Assembly: GCA_021205365.1 (NCBI GenBank)
Contig: JAJPXP010000019.1
Location: 17,106 to 81,105 of the forward strand
Length of the DNA: 64,000 nt
Direction: 5' to 3'
Origin: Clostridia bacterium
GTDB taxonomy: Bacteria; Bacillota; Clostridia; Oscillospirales; Butyricicoccaceae
Positions 51,733 through 60,589 of this stretch are shown here, in pieces (within the stretch, counting starts at the first letter, position 1; the number at the start of each line of letters is the position of its first letter). The translations under genes and the position numbers were made by a program. The notes below the pieces were generated by a model, which saw only the letters and a list, made by a program, of their open reading frames with translations, had not been told where the DNA came from and made no database searches.

Positions 51733-53724
51733 ATGAAAAAAGCGAATCAATACGGCAATGAGAGCATATCCGCACTCAAGGGTGCTGACCGTGTCCGCAA
51801 ACGTCCGGGTGTTATTTTCGGTTCGGATGGGTTGGATGGCTGTCAGCATGCAGTATTTGAAATCCTTTCTAATTCAATAGATGAAGCGCGTGAAGGTTTC
51901 GGCAATGAAATTGTTATCACCCGTTTTGCAGATCATTCTATTGAAGTAGAAGACCATGGCCGCGGCATTCCGGTAGATTATAACGCCAATGAAAAGAGGT
52001 ATAACTGGGAGCTGGTCTTCTGTGAATTATATGCCGGCGGCAAATATAAAACCATGGACGGGGAAAATTATGAGTTCTCCCTGGGCCTGAATGGCCTTGG
52101 TACGTGTGCAACACAGTATTCCTCTGAATATATGGATGTTACCGTACGCCGTGATGGCACGGAATACACCCTGCATTTTGAAAAGGGTGAAAATAAGACC
52201 GGAACCAAATCCGGCTTTAAAAAGAAAAAGTATGGGAATAAGGATACCGGTACGATCATCCGTTGGAAACCGGATTTGGAGGTATTTACAGATATTGCAG
52301 TACCGGAATATTATTATCTGGATACGCTGAAGCGCCAGGCGGTTGTCAATCCGCATTTGAAGTTTATTTTCCGTAATGAAACGCCGGAAGGCATGGTGGA
52401 AACTCAGTTTTGTTATGAAAACGGTATTACCGATTATGTAGCTGAAATTGCAGAAGAGAAAAATCTGACGTCCATCCAGTCACTCAGCAGTGAACGCAGC
52501 GGCAGAGACCGTTCGGATAAGCCGGAATATAAGGTGCTGCTGAATTGCGCTTTTTGTTTTTCCTCCAGTATTTCCCGCCTGGAATATTATCATAACTCTT
52601 CCTGGCTGGAATATGGCGGCTCGCCCGATAAGGCGGTACGGTCTGCGTTTATTTCTGCGATTGATGCGTATTTGAAGCAGAATAATAAATATAATAAAAA
52701 TGAAAGCCGGATTTCGTTCCAGGATGTCTCTGACAGCCTGATTCTGGTTACCAATTGCTTTTCCACCTATACGTCCTATGAAAACCAGACAAAGAAGGCG
52801 ATTACCAATAAATTCATTCAGGAAGCGATGACAGAGTTCCTGCGTTCCGGTCTGGAAATTTACTTCATAGAGAATAAAGCGGAAGCAGATAAAATTGCAG
52901 ATCAGATTCTGATTAACAAGCGTTCCCGTGAACAGGCGGAAAAGGCGCGTTTGAATATCAAAAAGAAGCTGTCCGGCAATCTGGATTTGGCCAACCGTGT
53001 GCAGAAGTTTGTTGACTGCCGTACAAAGGATGTCACACGCCGTGAATTATATATCGTGGAGGGTGACTCCGCGCTGGGCTCCTGTAAGCAGGGACGTGAC
53101 TCAGAATTTCAGGCAATTATGCCGATCCGCGGCAAAATTCTGAATTGTTTGAAAGCAGATTATGATAAAATTTTCAAAAGTGATGTCATTACCGATCTGT
53201 TGAAGGTTTTGGGCTGTGGTGTAGAAGTACAGGCAAAGTCCAATAAAGAGCTTTCCACGTTCTCTCTGGAAAATCTGCGCTGGAATAAAATCATTATCTG
53301 TACCGATGCCGATGTAGATGGATTCCAGATTCGGACCCTGATTCTGACGATGCTGTATCGTCTGACGCCTACGCTGATCGATGAAGGTTATGTTTATATT
53401 GCAGAATCACCGTTATATGAAATTGAATGCAAGGGCAAATCCTATTTTGCCTTTGATGAGAGTGAAAAGGCTGTGATTCTCAAGCAGCTGGAGGGTAAGA
53501 AATATACCATCCAGCGTTCCAAAGGTCTCGGTGAAAATGAAGCGGACATGATGTGGGAAACCACGATGAATCCGGAAACCCGCAGGTTGATCCGCGTTAT
53601 GCCGGAGGATGTGGCTGCTACCGGAGAGATGTTTGACCTGCTGCTGGGCGAAAACCTGTCCGGTCGTAAGGAATATATCGCGGAAAATGGCTGGCAGTAT
53701 CTGGAGTTTGCCGATATCTCCTGA
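51733..53724 (+). CDS. parE: Type IIA topoisomerase B subunit (ParE-like)
   Basis: 663 residues. GHKL ATPase: EILSNSIDEAREG (Mg Glu/Asn), VEDHGRGIPVDYN and GLNGLGTCATQYSS (ATP lid). Transducer, then TOPRIM with YIVEGDSALGSCKQGRD and CTDADVDGFQIRTLIL. Ends soon after TOPRIM with QYLEFADIS, short like ParE. The sequence is divergent from standard GyrB (EGDSALGSC instead of EGDSAGGSA), which fits the second clostridial topoisomerase, presumably topoisomerase IV that unlinks daughter chromosomes. ATG follows TTTGGAGTAATTTTAG. The A subunit lies 286 bp downstream, beyond a tandem palindromic repeat. Confidence 0.88.
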   Translation: MKKANQYGNESISALKGADRVRKRPGVIFGSDGLDGCQHAVFEILSNSIDEAREGFGNEIVITRFADHSIEVEDHGRGIPVDYNANEKRYNWELVFCELYAGGKYKTMDGENYEFSLGLNGLGTCATQYSSEYMDVTVRRDGTEYTLHFEKGENKTGTKSGFKKKKYGNKDTGTIIRWKPDLEVFTDIAVPEYYYLDTLKRQAVVNPHLKFIFRNETPEGMVETQFCYENGITDYVAEIAEEKNLTSIQSLSSERSGRDRSDKPEYKVLLNCAFCFSSSISRLEYYHNSSWLEYGGSPDKAVRSAFISAIDAYLKQNNKYNKNESRISFQDVSDSLILVTNCFSTYTSYENQTKKAITNKFIQEAMTEFLRSGLEIYFIENKAEADKIADQILINKRSREQAEKARLNIKKKLSGNLDLANRVQKFVDCRTKDVTRRELYIVEGDSALGSCKQGRDSEFQAIMPIRGKILNCLKADYDKIFKSDVITDLLKVLGCGVEVQAKSNKELSTFSLENLRWNKIIICTDADVDGFQIRTLILTMLYRLTPTLIDEGYVYIAESPLYEIECKGKSYFAFDESEKAVILKQLEGKKYTIQRSKGLGENEADMMWETTMNPETRRLIRVMPEDVAATGEMFDLLLGENLSGRKEYIAENGWQYLEFADIS

Positions 53725-53730
53725 CTCTTA

Positions 53731-53942
53731 CTTCTCTTTTTAGGGAAAAGAGAAGTAAGCAAGAGAAAACCCTGCGTGCGCTCCCGCGCAGGGCAGGGCG
53801 TTCGGTCAAATGCGACCAAACGCTGGCAAAATAAAAGCGTGAGAGCTTTCTAGGGAAAGAGAAGTAAGCAAGAGAAAACCCTCCGTGCGCTCCGCGCAGG
53901 ATAGGGCGTTCGGTCAAACGCGACCGAACGCTGGCGAAAAGA
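53731..53942. repeat. Tandem ~110-bp palindromic repeat between parE and parC
   Basis: Two copies, 53741-53850 and 53851 onward. Each carries AGAGAAGTAAGCAAGAGAAAACCCT, then a GC-rich imperfect palindrome (CCTGCG...CGCAGG), then GCGTTCGGTC-N6-GACCGAACGC (perfect 10-bp stem in copy 2, one mismatch in copy 1). Before copy 1, CTTCTCTTTT (53731-53740) pairs with AAAAGAGAAG (53746-53755). Confidence 0.85.
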
Positions 53943-54010
53943 AAAGATTCCCTCTTTGAGGGCATTAACATAGGCTATATAAATAATGAAAGGAAAGGTA
54001 GATTTCCTAC

Positions 54011-56224
54011 ATGCCAAAGAAAAAGAAAAAACAGGAGCCAAAGAAGGAATACCATCCACTGGAGCCGTCTTCCCAGCGCATTACTGAAACGCTGCGGGAG
54101 AATTATATGCCGTATGCAATGAGTGTCATTGTATCACGTGCCATTCCGGAGCTGGATGGCTTTAAGCCTTCCCATCGAAAGCTGCTGTACACCATGTATA
54201 AAATGGGCCTGATGGGTCAGGCCCGCACCAAATCCGCCAATATTGTCGGACAGACCATGAAATTGAATCCGCATGGCGATGGCGCCATTTATGAGACAAT
54301 GGTCCGCCTGACGAGAGGCAATGAAGCGCTGCTGACACCATTTGTCGATTCCAAGGGTAACTTTGGCAAGGTATATTCCCGTGATATGGCATATGCTGCA
54401 TCGCGTTATACCGAAGCCAAGCTGGATAAAATCTGTGCGGAATTATTCCGTGAGATTGACAATGATGCAGTCGATTTTGTCGATAACTATGACGGTGAGC
54501 TGAAGGAGCCGACGTTATTGCCGACGACCTTCCCCAATATTCTGGTATCTGCCAATACAGGTATCGCAGTCGGTATGGCAAGCAACTTCTGTGGATTTAA
54601 TCTGGAGGAGGTCTGCCGGACAACGATTGCCTATATTGAAGACAACAGCTGTGATTTGATGGCGACGTTACCGGCGCCGGATTTCCCGACCGGCGGTGAA
54701 ATCATTCTGGATCGTGCACAGATGCAGAAGATTTATGATACCGGACGCGGTTCCTTTAAAATCCGGTCCAAATGGCAGTATGTGAAGAAGGAAAACCTGA
54801 TTGAGGTATACCAGATTCCATATACGACCACAATTGAAGCGATTATTGATAAAATTGCAGATCTGGTAAAGGGCGGCAAAATCCGTGAAATTTCTGATAT
54901 CCGCGATGAAAGTGATCTGTCCGGTCTGAAAATTGCCATTGATTTGAAGCGTGGAACAGACCCGGATAAGCTGATGGACCGTCTGATGCAGATGACACCG
55001 CTGATGGACAGCTGTTCGTGCAACTTCAATGTGCTCATCGGTGGCATGCCGCGGGTGCTGGGTATCCGTGGTATTCTGGAGGAATGGGTAAAATGGCGCA
55101 CGGAATGCAAACGCCGTACCATCCGCTATGATCTGGCAAAGAAAAAGGAAAAGCTGCATCTGCTGCTTGGCCTGAAAACAATCCTGCTGGATATTGATAA
55201 GGCAATTCATATCATCCGCCATACCGAAAAGGATGCAGAGGTTGTACCAAACCTGATGGAAGGCTTTGGCATCGATCAGCCGCAGGCGGAATATATTGCG
55301 GAAATCAAGCTGCGCCATATCAATAAGGAATATATCCTCAAGCGCATTGAGGAAACAGATGGGCTGGAAAAAGAGATTGCCCGTCTGGAAGGCATTTTGA
55401 AAAGCGATGCCAAGGTGCGCAGACTGATTATCCGTGAGCTGGAAAATATCATCAAAAAATATCCGTCTCCGAGAAGATCGGAAATTCTGGAAGCAGATAA
55501 GCTGGAACAGTTTGATGAAGAAGACCACATCGAAGACTATACGGTACATCTGTTTTTATCTCGTGAGGGTTATTTCAAGAAGATCACAGCCCAGTCACTG
55601 CGCGGCGGCTCCGACCAGAAGTTCAAGGAAGGAGACGGGCTGCTGCAGACCTTAAATTCCACGAATAAACAGGAAATTATGTTCCTGACAGATAAGCAGC
55701 AGGCATATAAAGCACATATTTATGACTTTGATGACACCAAGGCAAGTACGCTGGGTGAATATCTGCCCGCAAAGCTGGCAATGGACGAAGACGAACATGT
55801 TGTCTTTATGCTGCTGCCGGGGGATTATACCGGAAGCATGGTCATCCTCTTTGAAAACGGCAAGGCAGCACGCTTTGAAATGTCAAGCTTTGCGACCAAG
55901 ACCAACCGCCGCCGCCTGACCGGAGCTTATTCGGACCGTTCTCCGGCAAAGGCATTTTTCCATATTGTGCAGGACAGTGATATCACGATGTTTGCAACAA
56001 ATGGACGTGCCTTGACCATTAATACGTCGATTATTCCGGTAAAATCGACCCGCACAACCGTTGGCGTACAGGTGATGGTGCTGCGCGGCACACATACCAT
56101 TACCCATGCATGCTATACCATGGAAATGTCCTTTGTACAGCCCAAACGGTATATTTCTCATTCGATTCCGTCGATTGGCGCACTGCTGAAGGATGAGGAT
56201 AAGGGGCAAATGAGCCTGCTGTAA
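54011..56224 (+). CDS. parC: Type IIA topoisomerase A subunit (ParC-like)
   Basis: 737 residues. Breakage-reunion domain with catalytic Arg132-Tyr133 in AASRYTEAKLDK, preceded by NPHGDGAIYETMVRL; tower and coiled coil (~370-480), then a shortened C-terminal beta-pinwheel (YTVHLFLSREGYFKKI ... DTKASTLGEYLPAKL). No gyrase QRRGGKG box is seen, supporting a topoisomerase IV role. In GyrA numbering position 83 is Gly (residue 91) and position 87 Glu (residue 95). The N-terminus MPKKKKKQEPKK is very basic. AAAGGAAAGGTAGATTTCCTAC precedes ATG (spacing long). Partner of the upstream ParE-like subunit. Confidence 0.88.
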   Translation: MPKKKKKQEPKKEYHPLEPSSQRITETLRENYMPYAMSVIVSRAIPELDGFKPSHRKLLYTMYKMGLMGQARTKSANIVGQTMKLNPHGDGAIYETMVRLTRGNEALLTPFVDSKGNFGKVYSRDMAYAASRYTEAKLDKICAELFREIDNDAVDFVDNYDGELKEPTLLPTTFPNILVSANTGIAVGMASNFCGFNLEEVCRTTIAYIEDNSCDLMATLPAPDFPTGGEIILDRAQMQKIYDTGRGSFKIRSKWQYVKKENLIEVYQIPYTTTIEAIIDKIADLVKGGKIREISDIRDESDLSGLKIAIDLKRGTDPDKLMDRLMQMTPLMDSCSCNFNVLIGGMPRVLGIRGILEEWVKWRTECKRRTIRYDLAKKKEKLHLLLGLKTILLDIDKAIHIIRHTEKDAEVVPNLMEGFGIDQPQAEYIAEIKLRHINKEYILKRIEETDGLEKEIARLEGILKSDAKVRRLIIRELENIIKKYPSPRRSEILEADKLEQFDEEDHIEDYTVHLFLSREGYFKKITAQSLRGGSDQKFKEGDGLLQTLNSTNKQEIMFLTDKQQAYKAHIYDFDDTKASTLGEYLPAKLAMDEDEHVVFMLLPGDYTGSMVILFENGKAARFEMSSFATKTNRRRLTGAYSDRSPAKAFFHIVQDSDITMFATNGRALTINTSIIPVKSTRTTVGVQVMVLRGTHTITHACYTMEMSFVQPKRYISHSIPSIGALLKDEDKGQMSLL

Positions 56225-56281
56225 TGGCAGGAGAAAGGACAAGGCAGGAGGCTGCCGGACCGTTGAACCATTGTATATAAC

Positions 56282-56320
56282 GAAAAGCCCCCGGGAGCAG
56301 CGTCTCCCGAGGGCTTTGTT
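56282..56320. terminator. Bidirectional terminator, parC / glmS
   Basis: AAAGCCCCCGGGAG (56284-56297) with CTCCCGAGGGCTTT (56304-56317); T or A runs on both sides. Confidence 0.9.
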
Positions 56321-56340
56321 ATGGACGCAAAGGCGTCCGG

Positions 56341-58164
56341 TTATTCAACTGTTACGGATTTTGCCAGATTTCTCGGCTTATCAACATCACAGCCGCGTTC
56401 AATTGCAACATAGTATGCGAACAGCTGCATCGGAATGACAGTCAGCGTGGAGGTGAAGATATCATCTGTATCCGGAATATAGAATACCTGATCTGCGATA
56501 CCTTCCACATCGGTGCAGCCTTCCTTGACGATAGCGACAACGTAAGCGCCACGTGCCTTGACTTCCTTGACGTTGCTCACCAGCTTTTCATACAGCTGAT
56601 CCTGTGTTGCAACGGCAACAACCAGCGTACCCTCTTCGATCAGGGAAATGGTGCCATGCTTCAGTTCGCCGGCTGCATATGCTTCGGAATGCACATAAGA
56701 GATCTCCTTCAGCTTGAGGGAGCTTTCCAGCGATGCGCCATAGTCAATGCCGCGGCCAATGACAAAGACATGCTCCTTGTCTGCATGCTGCTTAGCCAGC
56801 ACCTTGAGTGCTTCCTCGTCTGCGAACATGTTTTCGATCTGCTCCGGCAGTGCTTCGAGTGCCTTGCGCAGCTTCGCTTCGGTTTTCGAAGAAATGGTCT
56901 GACGGATCTTGCCAAACTTGAGGGCAATCAGATACAGGACAGCTAACTGTGTGCTGTAGCCCTTGGTGGTTGCCACTGCGATTTCCGGGCCTGCCATGGT
57001 GTACAGCACATCATCGCTCTCACGGGCAATCGAACTGCCAACTGCATTGACAATGGACAGAACGTGTACATCGTTTGCCTTTGCTTCGCGCAGGGCAGCC
57101 AGCGTGTCAGCGGTTTCACCCGACTGGCTGATTGTGATGCACAGGTCATTGGGGCGGAGGATCGGACGGCGGTAACGGAATTCGGAAGCCAGATCGACTT
57201 CAACCGGGATACGGGTCAGCTCTTCAATCACATATTTGCCCACAATACCTGCATGCCATGCAGAGCCGCAGGCAACAATATGAATACGGCCAATGTTCTT
57301 GATCTGTTCCTCCGTCAGGCGGATTTTATCCAGACGGATGTCATCGCCGTCGATACGGGAACCGATGCAGGTCCGCAGTGCATTGGGCTGTTCCTTGATT
57401 TCCTTCATCATGAAGTAATCATAGCCGCCCTTTTCAGCAGCGGAAATATCGTAATCTACCACGTACACATCGCGGGAGATCGGATTGCGGTCCATATCCA
57501 GCAGTTCGACGGAATCTGCCTTGATGATGGCAATTTCATTGTCATTCAGCAGATAATAATTGCGGGTATGATCCAGAACCGCCGGGATATCCGATGCAAT
57601 ATAGTTTTCATGCTCGCCCAGGCCGATAATCATCGGGCTGTCCTTCCGGACTGCCAGCAGGGTGTCCGGATAATCGGTGCACAGGATGCCCAGTGCATAC
57701 GAACCGCGGATTTTACCCAGAACCTGAATCAGCGTGCCAACCAGATCGCCGTCATACAGTTTGTCAAACAGCTGTGCCACAACTTCGGTGTCGGTTTCCG
57801 AACGGAAAACAACACCCTGCGATACCAGCTCTTCCTTCAGCGGGATATAGTTTTCGATGATACCATTATGAACGACGGTAATACGTCCGCTCATACTGGA
57901 ATGCGGATGGGAATTGATGTCATTTGGTGCACCATGGGTTGCCCAGCGGGTATGCCCGATGCCCAGTGAGCCGGGGATGCCGCCTGCTGCGTCCACCTTT
58001 TCGCGCAGTGTAGCCAGACGGCCCTGCGATTTCATCGTACGAACCTTGTCAGAGAAGACTGCAATGCCAGCAGAGTCATAACCGCGGTATTCCAACTTCT
58101 GAAGACCTTCCAGCAGGAAGGGAGCAGCCGGCTCATATCCGGCATAGCCTACGATTCCACACAT
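56341..58164 (-). CDS. glmS: Glutamine--fructose-6-phosphate aminotransferase
   Basis: 607 residues, standard. N-terminal class-II glutaminase with Cys right after Met (MCGIVGYAGYEPA), GHTRWATHGAPNDINSHPH and NGIIENY. Two SIS domains (~290-430, 460-600) with ITISQSGETADTLAAL and SSLKLKEISYVHSEAYAAGELKHG; end PRNLAKSVTVE. Makes glucosamine-6-phosphate for cell-wall precursors. GGAGGTAAACTATC precedes ATG. Controlled by the glmS ribozyme in its leader. Confidence 0.98.
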   Translation of the reverse strand: MCGIVGYAGYEPAAPFLLEGLQKLEYRGYDSAGIAVFSDKVRTMKSQGRLATLREKVDAAGGIPGSLGIGHTRWATHGAPNDINSHPHSSMSGRITVVHNGIIENYIPLKEELVSQGVVFRSETDTEVVAQLFDKLYDGDLVGTLIQVLGKIRGSYALGILCTDYPDTLLAVRKDSPMIIGLGEHENYIASDIPAVLDHTRNYYLLNDNEIAIIKADSVELLDMDRNPISRDVYVVDYDISAAEKGGYDYFMMKEIKEQPNALRTCIGSRIDGDDIRLDKIRLTEEQIKNIGRIHIVACGSAWHAGIVGKYVIEELTRIPVEVDLASEFRYRRPILRPNDLCITISQSGETADTLAALREAKANDVHVLSIVNAVGSSIARESDDVLYTMAGPEIAVATTKGYSTQLAVLYLIALKFGKIRQTISSKTEAKLRKALEALPEQIENMFADEEALKVLAKQHADKEHVFVIGRGIDYGASLESSLKLKEISYVHSEAYAAGELKHGTISLIEEGTLVVAVATQDQLYEKLVSNVKEVKARGAYVVAIVKEGCTDVEGIADQVFYIPDTDDIFTSTLTVIPMQLFAYYVAIERGCDVDKPRNLAKSVTVE

Positions 58165-58224
58165 GATAGTTTACCTCCGAGGTATATAGATTTTGAGCAT
58201 ATTGTATTTCCCTCTGTTCATCCA

Positions 58225-58345
58225 GTCACCTGTATGGTTTATGGAAATACCTGCGTCCGTATGCCACGGACGGGAAGCATCCGCCGAATTTTCGATCACT
58301 TCCACCTCGTCAGCTACCCTGCATGGCAGCTCTGGCGCTTGTTTC
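58225..58345 (-). ncRNA. glmS ribozyme (glucosamine-6-phosphate-dependent self-cleaving riboswitch)
   Basis: Read on the minus strand the leader contains AAGCGCCAGAGCT, then GGTAGCTGACGAGG, then GATCGAAAATTCGGCGGATGC and TCCCGTCCGT, in the order and spacing of the glmS ribozyme core. The P4 hairpin CGTCCGT/ACGGACG is at 58254-58272. Cleavage is expected 5' of GCGCC, between 58339 and 58338. It lies about 60-170 nt before the glmS start, the normal place. By established knowledge, cleavage with GlcN6P lowers glmS mRNA. Confidence 0.92.
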
Positions 58346-58672
58346 CCGCCGGCACAAGATATTTCTGCCGGAATGATGTCGCTGAATGCAGCAGCGTCGG
58401 GGCAAAGACCCCTTTGTTCACTGCAACATTATATCATGTTATGCGGCAGATAGAAAGGGTCATGATTGCCAATTCACGGCGTTTTCGGAAATTCTACTTG
58501 TAAATTTTTTTTGAAACGGGATCAAAAAGAAGTAGTAAAGCACCCGCTGGCGGGATATGGCCGCAGGATACGTGGTGCTGCGGGCAGGAACAGAAGTAAA
58601 ATATCATCTATTGACTTTTTTGCGGCAGCGGTATAGAGTGTGATAAAGAGAAATAAAATACGGGCAAATATC
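58346..58672. promoter_or_regulatory. Promoter region, glmS / DUF445
   Basis: Minus strand: TGA-TATAAT (58428-58433 as ATTATA) with TTTCTA 17 bp upstream is the likely glmS promoter; a GC-rich stretch with GGGGTCTTTGCCCC follows before the ribozyme. Plus strand: TTGACT (58611-58616) and TATAGA (58632-58637), 15-bp spacer, may serve the DUF445 gene. No gene seen. Confidence 0.55.
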
Positions 58673-59584
58673 ATGAAAGGGTTGAACGGTTTGGAAATAA
58701 TAAAAATTCTTTCTGGTCCGGTTATCGGTGCTATCATCGGTTATTTTACCAACTATATTGCCGTAAAGATGCTGTTCCGTCCGCTGCATCCGGTTTATCT
58801 GTTTGGAAAACAGCTTCCGTTTACACCGGGCATTATTCCCAAAGGACAGAAACGCCTTGCGCACGCCATTGGCAATGTGGTTGGCAATACCCTGCTGACC
58901 GAAGAGGATCTGCAAAGTATGCTGCTGTCAGATACCGTGCAGGACCAGCTGCGAAGCGGTATTGACGGTATGCTGCAGGAAAAGGCGGATGTGCAGCTGA
59001 AGCAGTTCTGCCTTGGCTTTACGGATGAAACAGGATATGATGCTGGACGGGCTGTTATACAGGAAAAGATTAGGGAAGCCGTCGCAGAACGTGTGCTGGA
59101 TATGGGATTGGGGGAAATCATTTCCCAAAAGGTACTGGAAGCTGTGCGCGAGAAGGTGTCCGGTTCCCTGATTGGCATGATGCTCAGCGGGGATATGCTC
59201 AACAGCTTTGCAGGGCCAGTCCGTGACGGTGTGGACCGGTATCTGGAGGGGAATATTGATGCACTTCTTGCGCCGCAGGTATCCCAATTATGGAGTGAAG
59301 CGGAACAAAAGAGCCTTGGCGATGTCGACCAGCTTCTGGACGATGCCAATATCAGGCTGACGGATGTTGTCATGAAGCTATATGAATCCCTTGCGGCACA
59401 GAAAGCAGCCGGTATGCTGCAAATGCTGCAGCTGGGTAAAGTAGCTGAAAATAAAGTTATGTCCATGCAGCCGGAAGAGCTGGAAGAGCTTGTGATGTCT
59501 GTGATGAAAAAGGAACTGGGCGCTGTCATCAACCTCGGCGCACTGGTTGGCTTTGTCATTGGACTGCTCAATCTGATTTTCTGA
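58673..59584 (+). CDS. DUF445-family membrane protein
   Basis: About 303 residues. N-terminal helix [24 protein letters not shown] and the following [20 protein letters not shown] are the DUF445 hallmark. A long soluble helical middle lies at ~60-270, and a C-terminal helix [16 protein letters not shown]. Start uncertain: ATG 58673 lacks a clear ribosome site, whereas TTG 58691 has AAAGGG nine bases upstream. Function of the family is not established. Two small genes follow within 25 bp each, suggesting an operon. Confidence 0.85.
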   Translation: MKGLNGLEIIKILSGPVIGAIIGYFTNYIAVKMLFRPLHPVYLFGKQLPFTPGIIPKGQKRLAHAIGNVVGNTLLTEEDLQSMLLSDTVQDQLRSGIDGMLQEKADVQLKQFCLGFTDETGYDAGRAVIQEKIREAVAERVLDMGLGEIISQKVLEAVREKVSGSLIGMMLSGDMLNSFAGPVRDGVDRYLEGNIDALLAPQVSQLWSEAEQKSLGDVDQLLDDANIRLTDVVMKLYESLAAQKAAGMLQMLQLGKVAENKVMSMQPEELEELVMSVMKKELGAVINLGALVGFVIGLLNLIF

Positions 59585-59606
59585 GAAACAGGAGGAATGG
59601 AACGCT

Positions 59607-59936
59607 ATGTATGAAGAAGAACTGCGCGGCAGGGCGGTGCTGATCTGGCTGGATGACAATGCACCGGTGCTGAAAACCGAATATATTGAAGAAATGATGC
59701 TGCAGGCACCGCAGGCAACGCTGGAACAGACAGCGCGTTCCGTAGCACGCCAATTCGGGCTGCGGGGCACGCACTGGACGCTTTGTCAATGCTCTTTTGG
59801 AAAAGAAGGGGCACAGACCCATCCGATTTCGGATGCTATCTGTCTGGGTGAGCTGCGGCTGCCGCTGACACTGGCGCTGGTAGATGATGAAGAAATGAAA
59901 AACCAATGCCATGCGCTGGCAGAAAAACAGGCATAA
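59607..59936 (+). CDS. Small protein of unknown function
   Basis: 109 residues, acidic, no signal peptide or membrane helix. It contains two Cys in WTLCQCSFGKEG and an HPISDAICLGELRLPLTLALVDDEE stretch. ATG follows AGGAGGAATGGAACGCT. Sits 22 bp after the DUF445 gene and 18 bp before the DUF5662 gene, so probably cotranscribed. I recognise no family. Confidence 0.65.
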   Translation: MYEEELRGRAVLIWLDDNAPVLKTEYIEEMMLQAPQATLEQTARSVARQFGLRGTHWTLCQCSFGKEGAQTHPISDAICLGELRLPLTLALVDDEEMKNQCHALAEKQA

Positions 59937-59954
59937 CAGAAGGGGAACCGATAA

Positions 59955-60536
59955 ATGAAATCGATTGAACTTCATATTCCGGCGCTGTCAAAGCCGGAAA
60001 ATCAACCGAAATGGCTGCGCCATCTGAATACCGTCAATCATCACCGTATGCTGGTATGCCAGCATTGCTTTAAAGTCGGGCTGTACCGGCAGGGGCTGAT
60101 GCATGACCTGTCCAAGTATCATCCGGTTGAATTTATAACAGGCGCCAGATATTTTCAGGGCTTCCGCAGCCCGAACACAGCAGAACGGCTGGAAAAGGGC
60201 TATAGCACTGCATGGCTGCATCATAAGGGACGCAATAAGCACCATCTGGAATACTGGATTGACTATTCCCTGGATGAGGACAGCCCGCTCGCCGGTATGA
60301 AAATGCCGGTGAAGTATGTTGTGGAGATGTTTTGTGACCGTGTTGCAGCATGTAAAACATATCAGAAGGAAAAGTACACCAGTGCATCCCCATTGGAATA
60401 TTATGAAAAATCCAGGAGCCATTATATCCTGCATCCGGAAACCCGGGCGCTGCTGGAAAAAATGCTGACCATGCTGGCGGAAAAAGGGGAGGAAGAAACC
60501 TTTGCCTATATCCGGCATGAGATTTTAAACAAGTAA
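59955..60536 (+). CDS. DUF5662-family protein (HD-like histidine pattern)
   Basis: 193 residues. Histidine-rich pattern LNTVNHHRMLVCQHCFKVGLY, MHDLSKYHPVEF and AWLHHKGRNKHHLEYW suggests a metal site similar in order to HD-type hydrolases. The middle has PVKYVVEMFCDRVAACKTY. Family DUF5662 is common in Clostridia and uncharacterised. AGAAGGGGAACCGATAA precedes ATG. Last gene of the presumed DUF445 operon. Confidence 0.75.
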   Translation: MKSIELHIPALSKPENQPKWLRHLNTVNHHRMLVCQHCFKVGLYRQGLMHDLSKYHPVEFITGARYFQGFRSPNTAERLEKGYSTAWLHHKGRNKHHLEYWIDYSLDEDSPLAGMKMPVKYVVEMFCDRVAACKTYQKEKYTSASPLEYYEKSRSHYILHPETRALLEKMLTMLAEKGEEETFAYIRHEILNK

Positions 60537-60556
60537 AGAACAGGAATTTGAGAATG

Positions 60557-60586
60557 AAAAAATCCCGCAGGAAGCGGGATTTTTTG
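60557..60586. terminator. Bidirectional terminator
   Basis: AAAAAATCCCGC with GCGGGATTTTTT around 60557-60585; serves the DUF5662 gene (+) and the HAD gene (-). Confidence 0.95.
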
Positions 60587-60589
60587 CTG

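Noticed and set aside
53442..54059. Minus-strand frames over the parE-parC gap
   Set aside because: They arise from the tandem repeat and overlap parE; no start signals.
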